Origin: Pelecanus crispus | Taxonomy: Eukaryota > Chordata > Aves > Pelecaniformes > Pelecanidae | DNA length: 64,000 nucleotides | Direction of reading: 5' to 3' | Assembly: GCF_030463565.1 (NCBI RefSeq) | Contig: NC_134660.1 | Location: 1,414,001-1,478,000, forward strand | In this document: positions 1-13,200 of the stretch, piece by piece | Numbering within the stretch: position 1 is the stretch's first letter | How the letters are laid out: the number at the start of each line of letters is the position of its first letter | Translations under genes and position numbers: made by a program | The notes under the pieces: model-generated | Database searches by the model: none | What the model was told of the DNA's origin: nothing | What the model saw: the letters and a program-made list of their open reading frames with translations, nothing else

Positions 1-3000
1 CCCGCAGGAGAGGAGAAGCGTCTCTAAAGCCCCCCCGAACGTGCAGCGAGGGGCCACGTGCGGCACCGGTCGTCGCGGGGACCATCTCATTGCTCGTGCG
101 GCTGCGGTGGGGTCCTGGCTCGAGCTCCCGGGCGCTGCCCCACTGCAAGTGCTGGGACGGGGGGAGCGGGTCTCCTTGTGCGCTGAGAGAAAAGCACATT
201 TTCATTCAAGTCCTCGTTGGCAGCCCTGCAATAACACCACCACCCGCGCGGTTAACGGTCAGATCTGCAGCTCCTGCTGGAGCCAGTGGTACTTTCATGC
301 AAAGATCTCAGGATTGAGGCAGTGGTTAATAACTGGATGGTGGTGCCTGTTATTGCATCCCCACGGCTCCCATCCCCGAAACCCCCCGGGACCCCTCCTG
401 AAACCCGCTGCAGGGCAAAGGGGGAACGGGGAGAGACGGTCACACGCAGCGACCAGCCAGCCCCGCCGTGCTCCCCCACGCTGGCGGCGGATTTTGATAA
501 GGCTTCAGATGTCAGGCTTAGGTTTCCAAGGTGGTGGTGTAACATCAGTGAGAAGCAAATATTTGGCCAAGTGCACCCTGAGGTAAGCTGGTGTCCGGTG
601 TAACCGCACAGCGTGCCCATATGTTACTACTTATCCATCAGCCTCTTTGAGTAACGATGTACAGGGCCAGGGCGAGGGTTGGCTTTTGTCAAAGCATATA
701 TTTCAGCGGCGTTTAAATAAACTCATCGAGCTGCACGTCTCGTGAACTTTCCTATTCCATCTGTCTGCGCCGAGCCACCCGTGGAAGGAAATGGATGAGG
801 CCTTCAAACCTTCGCCAGTCCCCGGAAAATGAGCCAGTCCAGTTAACAATAAATGGTGGCCGGTTGGCGCACACATGAGCGGTCTAGTGAAGAAGAAAAG
901 AAAGTTGAGCTTAATGAAGTCCCCGCGCCTGTGTCCCTGCGCGTGGACAGGAAAGGACGGGTGGTTTATAACTGTTTATTGGAGTTAATGGTAATAAATT
1001 CCTCACTTGTGATGCATTAACTTTAATGTTTTCATTACGTGATGATTTAGGTTTTCCCTTTTCACATTGTAAATCATGTTGTCCCGGTAGCACAGCAGGT
1101 CGAATGTCTGACATAATGTTATGTTTGGGGGAGAGAAATAACAGGGGAATGAGTTACACAGATTATATATTTATATATTTCATACATTACGCTTTTTTTT
1201 TTTTAGAGGACTTTAAAAAATTGCGTCCTCGGGAAGCCTGTGGAAGGGTGGACGGGCGGACAGACAGACCCATCTGAGCAGGGATTTGCGAGACGTGGCT
1301 GCGAAGGGCCGGTTTCCATAGCAACTCCCCAAATCCACTCGGTGCTGAAGGGGTTTTTTTCCCTCCCTCTTTGCTGAGTGTGAGCCCTTGGCTAATGAGC
1401 TGTGCAAATAGATATTGAGATTTAGTGGTTTTTATTTTGCAATTATAGACTTAGTGATTTGGAAGGAAACTTTTGGGCCAAAGGCTCTGCCTCCTCTTTG
1501 AATTTTCTTTTCTTTTTTCTTTTTTTTCCTTTGGCAAAGTTGGTTTGACTTCAAACTTGCTGTTAAATTTTCCAGACAGAATAAAAAAAAAAAACCACCA
1601 ATAAAAGTTGGAGGCTTTTTTCCACCCTCTCAGGCTAAATCCCGGCCCAATCTCCAGTCAACTGTTTGCCATTGACTGTCTCTTCTCTTGTTTGCTTATC
1701 AATCATAAAAACCACAGGCATGGACTCCTCTGAAAAAACAACAATGAATCCAACACTAACTCGGCGCCTCACAAAGGTCCATCTGTACGTCCCCTATTTG
1801 TTTGTGTTCGGTCATTAATTGCAGTCCAACGAGGACATTAGGGGCAACGCAGTTAATTAGGCACCGTTCAACCCCAGGTGAGAATTGCGGTTTTCTTGAG
1901 CGACTTCCATGGATTTTGTGTTCGCTCCTGACTGTCAGCACTTGTCAAAAGCCTCCACCGTTGCCTGGGACCAGTTAATCTTGGTTCCTGCCCTCAATAC
2001 TGGTCTGTGCTGGCTGCCACAAGAGAGCATTTAGCAATTCCCGCCCGTCCCAAAGGTTGCTCTGGGTTTAGCTGCAGTTTTTGGATGGGCTTTTTGGGTT
2101 GGGATGCCTTGTAGCATCCGAGGGCTCCTGTGCCTGAGGACAACTGATCCCAAAGCTGAACACAGGGATATTTCAGTTGATAATTTCCTCTCGATGATTT
2201 GTTGCCATTGATTTTTAACTGCCTCCTGCTTGCTGACTAGCTTTCAATCTAGGTAGTTATCCTGGGGTGGATGCCTACACTCTGAATTTTGCTTACTAGC
2301 CTCTTCTGAAAAGTCAAGCTGAAGCCCAAATAAATCTTCTCTGCTGTGCCTTGCCTTTTCTTCATCTACTTTCTTATTTTCCTGCTCAAAAACATGCAAT
2401 AAAATTAGTCTGGCACAAGATCTATTTCCTGTGATCCATGTTGACAATTGTTTAGTTCCCCATTTTCTTTGAAATAGTTGCTCATTTTGTTCCCATCATT
2501 ATAAATGATCCCCATCCGTTTCCAAGGCGCCGAAAGGTTCGGCAGCATTCCCGAGGCGCAGAGGGAAGCGTGTCCGAGGGGCACCGAGGGCCTGGGAGCC
2601 ACCGAGGAGATGCGCTGCAGCCTGGAGCAGGGGGACGAGGAGGTGGGGACCAGGGGGACCACGCTGCTGGGCGGTGGCTCGCTTCCCACGATGGCCTTTC
2701 CCCTCCTGCTCCCTTTGGACGGGACATCGGTCCGTGCCCGTTGCGGGCTGCTTCGCCAGGCTGCAGCATCTGCACGGCCCTGGAGGGGTCCTGCCCAGCT
2801 GTGCCCGGTGCATCCAGCCTCCATCAGCCGGAGCCTGCAGCCACAGGGCCAAGCTCGCTCCCGTCCTCCCGCCGGGGCCTGGACCGTGGGGTAGATCTGC
2901 CCGGTAGCTTTGATTAAGGGTACGCGGGAAGAGGCTGGGGGGGGGAATCTGCCCCCGCATGGTTCGTGATGTGAGAAAGCGGAGATGCTTTCAAGCTCCT

Positions 3001-6000
3001 CTTGATCTTGGAAAAAGGTAACGGTTTGAATACGGGAAGCATTATCCTCCCATCAGAGACCGGAAGGAGCACGGCTCACAAACAGCTCCGTGTTTTTGCG
3101 TGTGTGAAACTTGTGTTTGAATAAACCCACAAATGCTGCTCGGCAGCGGCCATCAGGGCCATCAGGGCCATCAGCCACGTCCTGGACCCGTTTGCCATGG
3201 CAGACCTTGGTAGCGGGTGAGATTTCTAAAAGCTTTCAGCATTTCCTGAGTCCCTCTTGCTTTGAAGCCAGTGGGAGAGGTTGTTTGTCTCTTTCTGATT
3301 GTTTTTTTTCTCATTAGCTTCAATGGAAAAAGAGCGCAGCCACCACGGAGGGCTTTGGGAAATCACAGCCGATTGTGCTCTGGTTTGAAATGTATTTGGG
3401 TGTTCCCTGTGAAGTCCCCGGGAGCAGAATCTGCTCTTGGCACATTTGAACCTGGTGAATAAGCTGGAGGGTGGGGAATTAGCTGTAAGCGTCGTGCCTC
3501 TGTGCTCCATCCCTTTGAACAGTCGGTTGATGTGACAGCGTGGGCACCGACGCGGCCCCCGGGCATGTTTGGCTGCAGCTACTGTGACATTTTGTGCAGC
3601 TGGTGTGCGTGACTCAGAGACCAAAGGGGCGAGAGCTGAAATCCAGAGGTCCTTGAGGACATGGCGAGGACGGGGTGGAACAGTCGCAGCGCTCAGCAGC
3701 CAAACTCCTAGAAACTTTGTCCAAAAGATGCCGTTTGGTCAGCAAAGCCAGAGGCTCGGTGGGTGACCTGGGTCCACCCCTGTGCCAGCCTGATGTAGGA
3801 GTGAAGACTTGGAGGCTGAGCATCCTTCGGCAGCACCTGGGGGATGCAAATCACGGTAAAGGTTGAGGTGCAGTAAAGGGGAAAGGAAAGAGCTGCTGTC
3901 TGCTCCTGCATCGCTGGGGGTGTGGGTCTCTGGCTCCAGTTTTCTCCCCCTCCCGAAATGCTACGGCTTTGTACCCTCTGCAGAAAAGTGGTCTCCAGGA
4001 TTACGGCACAGGGCTATTCCCGGTGCTGCCAATGTGCGGCCCTTCTGCAGGAGGCTCCAGGTGGAGCGACGTGGATCGTGGACTGGGAAATCCATCTGCG
4101 GGAAAATCCTTGGGGGTGAGCAGCTCCCTTGGGAGCCAGGCTCGAGAGGCTGCGGGGGGCGGAGGAGAGGCCACGAGGGGCTGGCGGTGCCGGTGGCACC
4201 GGGAGGTGTCTGGGGAAGGTGGGGGGCCCGTGGGGCTCAGCCACGGAGCACGTGGAGGGGGACAGCACTGCCGGTACCGGCGTCTGCTGGGCAAAGGGTG
4301 GGCTGGGGAGAGGCCAGGGTGGAAGGGACCACTGAGACCATCCAAACACAGCCGCGGCCCTGCCACGCCGTGCCGGCACTGACCGGAGAGGGGCCGTGTG
4401 TCTGGGAGAGCACAGATGTGTCTCTCAGATGAATTTAAGGCCTTTTCTTTCTCTGTTTTTATAAACGGTGAACGGCCATTAGTGGTTGGAACAGATGACC
4501 AGGCGACAGGCTGGCTTTTCCATCACTCGGAGCCCTCGGCGGTGTGGCGAGCTGTGGTTTACCTGCCAGCTGTGTGGTCCGGGGGCAGAGGCATCTGGCA
4601 GAGGCTGCCTGGGCAAATAAACCCTCTGCCCTTCGAGCCCAGGGAGCTCCTGGGGCTGGGCTCCCACCTAGCCTCTCTGGATCTCCTGCCTGTCCATTAG
4701 GATGGCTTAAAGAAATAAAAAAACCCAGGGACTGTCTTTGCAGGTTAATTTAGCTATTTGCTGCTAGCAAAAGCCGTCTGGATTGTTGTTAGGGGCAGGC
4801 TGGGGACGCGGGGAGGGACGGGGACACCCCGTGTAGCCCCAGCCCCGTCGGCAGCCAGGCAGAGCCCCCAGCACCGCGGCCCCCGCGCTCACCCGCCTTG
4901 CGCAGATTTAATCTTCCTGGCTCTGCGTTAGCAGGGCTGCATTAGAGAGGCTGCGTGCAACGCACAGGTTACAGCTGCCATCTTCATGTCATATTCTGTA
5001 AAACTTAAAATTTCCAGAGCCCTGTGCAATCGAATCAGCCCTCGCAACCCCTCCTTAATTGTATTAGTTTGTCTGAGCAGCCACTGAGTATTTAAGGAGA
5101 AGGGAGTCTCCTTTCATTCTGATTTTCTTGCTGGGAAACTGAGGCACGGTGTCTCTTGCAGGGCAGGAGAGATTTGAGCTCCTGACGGTGTTTTGGAGGC
5201 GATACCACAGAGGTGCGCCAGCCCCAGGGAACCGCCACCCTGGCAGATCCTGGGACCCAGGGCTACAAATAACCTGAAACATGGGGTCTGCTTACGTGGA
5301 AAATCGATCTCAAATAGGGCAAGGCACACCTGCGAAGGCAGTAGCTGTCCCAGGGGTCCTGCCTGCTTACAGGCAAGCACCAAGAAATGATGGGCGAAGA
5401 GAGGAGATGCGGGGCTGGAAGAGGTTGTTGCTGGCTCCCGTCGCATCCGTGCGGCTTCCCCGCTTCGGTTGCCCTTTGTGGCGTTCGGAAGGTCCTTGCA
5501 CTCCCCCAGATCTCTCTTGGCAACTGAGGAAAGAGCAGAAAGCGCATCCCAAGGAGGACCAGGATGGCCGGACACGTCCCTGCCTTGGCTCAAGCGACAG
5601 CAGCATCCTGCACGCCGGCGATTTTCGCAGCCAGTTTTCTTGGGGGAACAGGGGCAGAGGGAAGCCCCATGCTGATAATGTACTGAAAGTAAATGAAATT
5701 AAATAAGCGAAGCAGCACTTGCAGCTCCTGCCTTCCCCCCTGGGTAATTCAATTCGAGCGCTCGTGCTGATGGGATCTCGCCGGGGCTGCCTCTGTCACC
5801 CCGCTGGGGCCTGGATTCTTAACGTCTAAATAAAAGTTTCACTCAAGCATTTTTTATGCTCCTGCCAGCAGGATCAGCGAGCTGGCATTGGGCACATTAA
5901 TGTAATATTCATACTCGCAGGGTCTCCCTGTGCATCCGGCAGCACCGTCCCATTTTCATAATTATAAATGTCCCATAAAATGACATTTAGATTTGCATTA

Positions 6001-7183
6001 GCAAAAGGGGTCGGGGCTTGGATTTGAGAAGACAGTGTGCCTTTTTACAAGTCAGATACTTGGCGTTGCTAGACAAAAACCCGAGCACGTTTGTGCCGGG
6101 CAGGTTGCTGGAGAGAAATGAGATTTCTCTGTGCGGGAAGGGGCTGGTCCGTGTCCTCCAGGCATTGCAGAGGGGCAATCCCGCAGCATCCCGGGCTTCC
6201 CCTAATCTGAGTCACCTCGGACAGCTTTGTGCAAGCCGAGGATTTGGTCTTTGAAGGATGCAGTTTCCAGCCAACAGAGACAGACACAGGGGAGCCTTTC
6301 CACCAGCCCAAACTTTGTGTCTCTTTGTGTCTGCTGTTTGCCCCGAGACCCATTTGCGGAGAATTTAGAGTTTGCAAACTATAAAACACAAAAATGAAAA
6401 CAGCCCGTGAATGAGGGAGGTGACAGGGGGACGGATTGGGCCGAGAGCTGGGTGTTAGTGAGACACACTGAGAAAACAAGAGAAGCTCTTGTGACCTGGG
6501 ATTCTGGGAAGTTATTCATACCGAAAAGGCTGCCAAGGCTGGGCACCGCGGAGGTGATTAGGAGCATTTAGTTAGTCATTTTTTTGTTGTGTTTTAGTAC
6601 AAGTTATGATGGTAGGAGATGAGCAGGAGAGGAGGAGGAGACGTTCTCAGCAGCAAGCCATGGCTTGGGGGCATCCTGGCCCTGCTGGTTTGGGGGATGA
6701 GGTGTGGACATCACCTCGTGCAGTGAGTGCCAGAGCCCCTCCGCGGCCGCAGGGTCCGGCCGCCAGCCTGGGGCGAGGTGCTGTGGTCTGAGTTAGACCA
6801 GACATCGGACAAGGGGATCGTGTTTTCCAAGTCTGTAAACCTGACGGGATCCTGCTGCCAGAGGATCCCAGGGACCCAGAGAGTCATGGCTGGGGGGCAC
6901 AGGGCTGAGCATCAGCCCCCAGGACAGCACCAGCCTCAGCCCGCTGCGGGCAGGTCTCTGCAGCCATGCAAATCGTGGTCCTGGTTTCCTTGAGGACTTC
7001 TTCTGGGAGCCTGCAACCAGGGTTGGGAATAGCTGGGGAGATCATGATAGACCATGATTTTCACCTCCAGACACTGGTCTGCCTTCCCAAGCCTCTTCTG
7101 CAGAGAAAGGGGCTGAAAATGTTGCGCTGAGGCGTTGTGCGAATGGGAAATCCCAAAGCTTTGCTTTGCTTTGCTCCCTGTAG
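1..7183 (+). other. SKAP1 intron, 5' part
   Basis: No exon, RNA gene or recent repeat is recognised. AT-rich stretches around 1000-1200, 1400-1950 and 5800-6010 are rich in TAAT, CATAAA and CAATCA words and look like possible conserved regulatory DNA. A TGATTGATAA word (HOX/PBX-like) lies on the minus strand at 1697-1706. A block at 2500-2900 is GC-rich and open in several frames, without codon or splice evidence for a gene. Confidence 0.5.
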
Positions 7184-7264
7184 GATTGGAAGAATTCATA
7201 CCGAAGCCTGTTCACGACACAGGGAACATTTTGAAGCAGGGATATCTGGAGAAGAGGTCCCGAG
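7184..7264 (+). CDS. SKAP1: SKAP1 exon: start of PH domain
   Basis: The acceptor ctccctgtag precedes the exon and the donor gtaagg follows it. The exon begins with the last two bases of a split codon, then encodes [14 protein letters not shown] and [12 protein letters not shown]. The second block is the first beta strand of the PH domain (KQGYLEK signature). It ends one base into the next codon. Confidence 0.93.
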
Positions 7265-10200
7265 GTAAGGCCTGACAAGGTCAACATAAGATAAGGTTTG
7301 GGGATGTTGCCTCAGCATTACCAAGAATTCAAACTTTCAGATGAAGAACAAACAGGAAAATACATCTTTTCTGCAGATTTATCTGTAGGCACACGCAGAA
7401 TCTTTCAGGCTTTTCTTAGGCATCATACACACAGGGAGGGCACAGCCTTTATTTATTCTCTTTTGCAGATCATCAAACTGCACAAAGATTAAAACCCAGA
7501 AATTGGATTAAGCAGCATCCCAGTCCTCTAAGGCAGATGTGCCCTTCTAACGAGCAATACCTAATGAGGATAAAATCCTGGTGAAGACAAGGTAGTTCGT
7601 AGCATCACACACATTAGCAAGTTGAGATAAGGACTGTGAGTCAGCCTCAGGTTTATCTTGATTTTACTGACTCTTGTGAAAGCTACAAATTATTTCCTCA
7701 TCACTCAGATTTTATCTTGATTTATTTACTGTATGACAGGTGGTATGAGGCAAGAACAGCTCTTTTTTCCTCACAGCCATCAGCTGAGCTGTATAACTGG
7801 CCCTGTGCATGTTTTACCTTGCTCCAATTACAGAGTAAAGGATATTTGCTTAAACCTCAATTAGGGAGGTTTAACCCAAAGCTGCGTTCCCTCCCAGTTA
7901 GCAGGATTAAGGGTCACAGCAGCTCAGCTCAGCTCAGCTCTGCCTGGAGGGCTGGGGAAGGCTTGCAGGGGCTCCAGCCTGGTAGGACAGGCTGGCTCTC
8001 CCTTACTTGGTTGAGGTTTTGTGTCTAAATTTGCTTGCCTGAATTTTGTGCCAGAAATCTGCAGGATTTTGTTGAGAAAAAATTCTTCTTTCCCCTAAAT
8101 ATTCATCTGAAGCATACAATGAAAGAACAGAAATGAATGTTTTTTTTACTCTTTTGCTGTCCTTTTCTTTCTAGAGCACAGCTTTTTTGGGTCAGAGTGG
8201 CAGAAGCGGTGGTGTGTCCTCAACAAAAGGACCTTTTACTACTACGCCAATGAGAAAAGTAAGTGGTGAGATACCTGCCTCCAGTCCCCAAACTGTGGGT
8301 GGTGGCTGAGGGCATGGACGGGGCTGGAAAAGAGAATGGGAGAGCCCTTGCTGAAGGACAGGCTGGCATCTGACGAGAGAACAGCATGTACCTGGGGAAG
8401 GCTGTAATTCCCTATCGAGGCGTAACACGCAGGTCCTCCTAGAAAGGGAGATCTTGGCTTGCTTTTTCTTCCCCCCGCCCCCAGCACCTTTATGGATATG
8501 GAACAAGAGGAGAGAGACACAGGAACAGAGCTGCGACTAAATAAAATGATGTACCAAGTTTTCCATTAGCCATCAGCTGGGCTTCAACCCCCTAAGTGAC
8601 TGTATATAATCCATGTGTCAGTGTATATAAATATTTTGCAGTCATGCTCCATCAGGTACATATAAACAGACAGCTAATATCTCCAACAGAGTTTGGCATG
8701 ATTAGATATATGGCCCTCCTCTCTTCCACCCATCCAGAAACACGGCATGAAAACGGCTTGCAAAACACACCCGTAGATCCTTGGTTTACAGTGACCAGTC
8801 CGCAGCTAGGACAGGATTCGGCTCCAGCGGGACGCGGGGATGAAGCTGGGTCTCTGTCCTTTTTCCATGCCCTTTGTCTGAGGACCTCGAGCACTTTTTG
8901 TTTCCGAACAAGCTTCCCAACTCCTCTCACCCTGGCAGGGTATGTGCAGGGGTAGGAGCTGCTCAGGCTTTCCCAGCCAGCTGCCAGCAGAGGTAGGCGT
9001 TGAAGCCAGGGGTTGATATTTGGTTGTTTTTGCGAGGGACAAGCAGTTGTCAGCTTCCAAACGGTCTCCGGAAGACAACAGAGTAAAGCAAACCTGTTAT
9101 CGATGGGCTGAAATCCTTACGCAGGGCTTAACCTCACCCCTGGAAGTTTTTTAAGGATCTGCAAATCAAAAAAATGTTCAGAGCAACCGCCTGAATTGTA
9201 TTCCCGCACTTCCTCAAGAAGATTCATAAGGAAATAATGAGCTGGGGTAAATAAAGACGCCTCGGATGACCGCAGTGAAGTTCCTCCTCTCCACCCTGGC
9301 TGACACCGGCCGTGCATGTGCATCGGCAAGATCTGTAGGCCAATTCTCAAAGGCCCCACTAAGTATTTCTTCCTGTACGCCAGCCCGTTAATGCCTTACC
9401 AGCAGAATAATCATTGGTATCATATTTCCCCAAGTACACAGTGGTCTCTGCTTCATTACAACCGGCTCATCTCATGCAACCTTCTGACCCCGGCAACCTT
9501 TCGCTGGCTGTTTGCAATCTCCTGAGGTTTCAAAAGGGCATCCTCTTTACTGTGTCTTTATGAAGATTTTATAATATTCCCTTTGGATTTCCTGGGAGTG
9601 AACATGCTTAGACGGAAGGGTTTTTTCTGGCTATTTTTCGTTGGCATGTGGTGTACCTCGGTTTCCCTATGCGGGCAGCAGACGTCTGCACCACCCAGCA
9701 GTACTGCGAGCTTGATAAAAAGATGCAAGCTGCAGATTTAGCATATTTTTCTTCTTGCAGGCAAGCAACCTAAAGGCACCTTCTCCATTGAGCACTATAG
9801 TGCCCGGCTGGCTTTCCATCTCCGCAAAGACTCTCGAAAAAGATGCTGTTTCGAGTTAATCTGCCCTGGCAAACGCACCTACGAGGTAGGAACTGGGGGA
9901 AGAAACGGACCTTCTGTGCTGGTTTGAGCACTAGGCACAAAAGCACGCGCTGCCAGGGCTGGGGCGCAGGCTGGACCTGCAGGGTCAGGGAGGCTGTGAA
10001 TCTCCAAGCCCCATGGTAAAACAAACCAAGCAGCAGTGCAGAAGGTGCTGATGCTTCTCCTTCTGGGCAGGTCATCTCAACGTGGACCTTCCCTTGGCGC
10101 AAGGGTGACCCTGGGCTCTCTTAGCACTTGTGGGGCACAAGGATTAAGTGAGATCATGGGTTGGAGGCATTAGAGGTTTGGGTTTGGAAAGCCCATTTTT

Positions 10201-13200
10201 TAATAAGCAGTTCAGAGCCAGGTTAAATTTAAACCTTCCATTTGTTGAGCATCTGGGGGGAGCCTAAAAACTGGTGTAATGAAAAACCTGGCCCAATCCA
10301 CAAAGTGTGCATGAGAGCTTTCCTGAGCTTCAGGGAGATTCTGGATGTAGAGAGTTCAGAGTCAGTATAGTATATTCAGTGGGGATTGTGGTTTTCATCT
10401 GAATTATTTTAATGAATTAGGCTTGACAGCCTTCCTCTGGGATAGTCTAGCTTTGTTCCGCTTCTGTTTCCCCCTTTGGAATAGGGAGATAAAGAAGTGA
10501 AATGGCTTTTTCCAAAGTCACAGGGTAGGGAATGGCAGATCCAGGATCTCCATCCCCTATTCCAGCTGCAAATCATTTTCCTACATACAAGAAGCAGCAC
10601 GGTAACAGGTGAACCTCTCTCCAGTTCACAGCCCCAAGCCCAGCAGAGGCTGAAGCCTGGGTGGATCAGATCCAGTTCCTCCTGAAGGGTGAGTCCGGCA
10701 GCTTGGTCCAAGCCCGCATGCCCTGTTCGAGCAGATCCTGGCAGCATCCTCCCACCCAGCTTGGGCTGCTCCCTCCAGCAATGGGTGGGCTTGTGCTCAT
10801 TGCCAAGACCTTGCTGAGGTCCCAGCATCCCCTCTTAGCAAAAACAGAGGTTCTGGGGCTTTGCTCTTTGGAGCAGGTGGGTAAAAAGAAGTGGTGGTTT
10901 GGAGCCCACAGGCATTTGGGTTCAGCTTGAGAGCCTTTGGCTGCTTTTAGAGGATAGAGTTGTGTGATCTCTCAAAGGCTGCAAATGTCACCAAGTGGGA
11001 CAAGAAAAGGGTGGCAATCGCTCCTCACCACTGGGGTTGCAGGTCTGCTGTTCTGTCCTTGGCTGAGGAAGGATGGGGTTTGGCTCCACTGGAGTTTCTC
11101 CAGTTTGAGACCAGCAATACTGAGACAAGACTCTGGCCCTGCCTGTGGATACCCTCTGGAAACCACAGGCAGCTGCCCAGGAATGGGGTCAGGTTCAGTT
11201 CCTTGAGGCACTTGTTGAATTTGACTTTGTTCTCTGACGTTTGCCATCCTTTCTTGGGCTTTTCCTTTGTTTTAGCCTAGTCTCAGCCTTCATCCCATAT
11301 TCTTTGCACCAGGAGCTCATGGGCCAAGCAAGGGGACAGTTCACTCCCTGCAGGTCCATAGCGAGCACAAAGTACGGTGGCGCAGGCTTTGTTACTTGAT
11401 TTCAACTCACTGAAAGTGCCAGCATCCAGCTGGTACTTTGATTTGCTCTTTTTCACCATGCTTTTGCTCCCTCCTGCCAGACCTGGGCTCCCTCACTATC
11501 CCATGTGATGAGGAGGACCAAGAAGAGCCCTACAATGATGTGGACAGTTCCGACTCTGCGAACACAGCATCCCACAATACTACCCTGAATCAGGATGAGC
11601 CAAACGTTGAGATGGAAGATGATGACATCTACGAGGTTTTGCCAGGTAAGCAACCAAATAAGTAGGTTAAAACCTGAGCCATCCTCCAGCCTTAGCCCTG
11701 CAAACGTGACAGGAGACCTTGGCCACATCACTCATTGATGGGAACGAACATCTAGGGCTTTGCTGAGTTTAACGGACCCATAACGCAAAGGTTTGACCTT
11801 TGTTCAGACTGTTTGATGGACCACAAGAGTAAACCCTTTCTGTTCTGGTGAGGAGGAGGGTTTGTAAATTCAGGTAAGGTGGCTTTTAGAGGTTGTGCTC
11901 CTTTCAGCTCAAGTAATATTAAGTTTGGTGAGAGTGGAATCTCTGGGCTGTGTTACCTGGAAAATCAGACTTTAGATGATGAAAATGCTCCCTTCTGGGC
12001 ATGCAGTCATGGCTGTAACACAATTACTGGCCTTCCAAGAGATGATAAAATAAGTGCATTAAAGACTAGCGCTTGTTCACTAACAGTGCACGAGGTCTGG
12101 AGGTAGCAGGGCAGCGGCTGCTGGTGCTGGTTAAAGGAGCCAGGAGCAATCTTCCTGGCACAGAACCAAACAGCCTGTGAGGGTGACACGGTCTGCAACG
12201 TTTCTTACCGTCATAGCAGAAATCACAGTGTGACATGCCCCAGGGCTTGGTCAACAGGTCACCTGAGCCTTGTTCAAACACATGCGCTGTTCTGGCTCTG
12301 CGCTGAGGTTGGGAACACCCAGCTCTCTGCATCCCCGAGAGCAGGGTACCTTGGTGTCTGCGTTCAGAGATGCAAAATAGGTCTTTGTTTCTTCTTATTT
12401 ATTTCAGAACTTTATATTTGTAGTGATTAAAAAAAAAATATTGAATGCACCAGAAAGTTTTATGGTGCCTGAGATCTTTGTCTTGTTATTGCTGCCAAAG
12501 GAAATCTCTGCTCAGTGGTTTGCAAGTGGCATCCAGACAGCTGCTGGGAGCGGAGCCGGGGCTCCGGAGCTGCCTCTGCAACCCTGAGCAAAGCCTCAGC
12601 CTCTGCCCATCTCTCATTTTTCCTTCCTGACCTTCCCTTCCTCTGTTTACGTCCTCAGCGATTTGGGCAGCAGCTTTCCGCTCCTGCGGGCGTACCTGCA
12701 GCGATCCCTGCGCGCAGCAGGAGCCCCCGCGCCGCGGTCCCCAGGCTGGTGCGTGCGAAGTGCTGACGGTCCGTCAGGCCGAGGGCTCTCGGCAACCCTG
12801 GCTGCTTTGGCAGCTGTGCCCGACTCCTCGCTGCCTTGCGGCTGCCGACACTGACTGCAGAGTAGACGTTAGATGTGAGGTTTGTTCCACATGTGGCTAA
12901 TGGTGACCCTGCTGGGAGCTTGCGCAGGGTTGATTTAGGGACAGACCCCTCCGTTGCCCCCGCTCCGGGATGCAGTGCCTCAAAAGAGCTGGAGCTGACC
13001 CTGCCAGCCAGGTTTACCCTTGGCTCCCACGGATGTTGCACTCCTGCTCCTGCGGACGGATCGGTGCCCTGACGCTGGGGCTGCAGAGCATTGCAGTGGA
13101 GGAGGGAACATCCCAGCCAAACCCTCCCTTTAACTGTGGGGTTTTACTGTGCCATCTGTCCTGCCCATCCCAGCTTCTTAAGAGCTTGCTAAGAGGTTCC

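Noticed and set aside
1-7183. Upstream SKAP1 exons (dimerisation domain)
   Set aside because: I looked for the SDYQ-type segment and matching splice phases but found none. They presumably lie to the left of the window.
7919-7939. gctca pentamer repeat
   Set aside because: It is only four to five copies, an ordinary short simple repeat without consequence.
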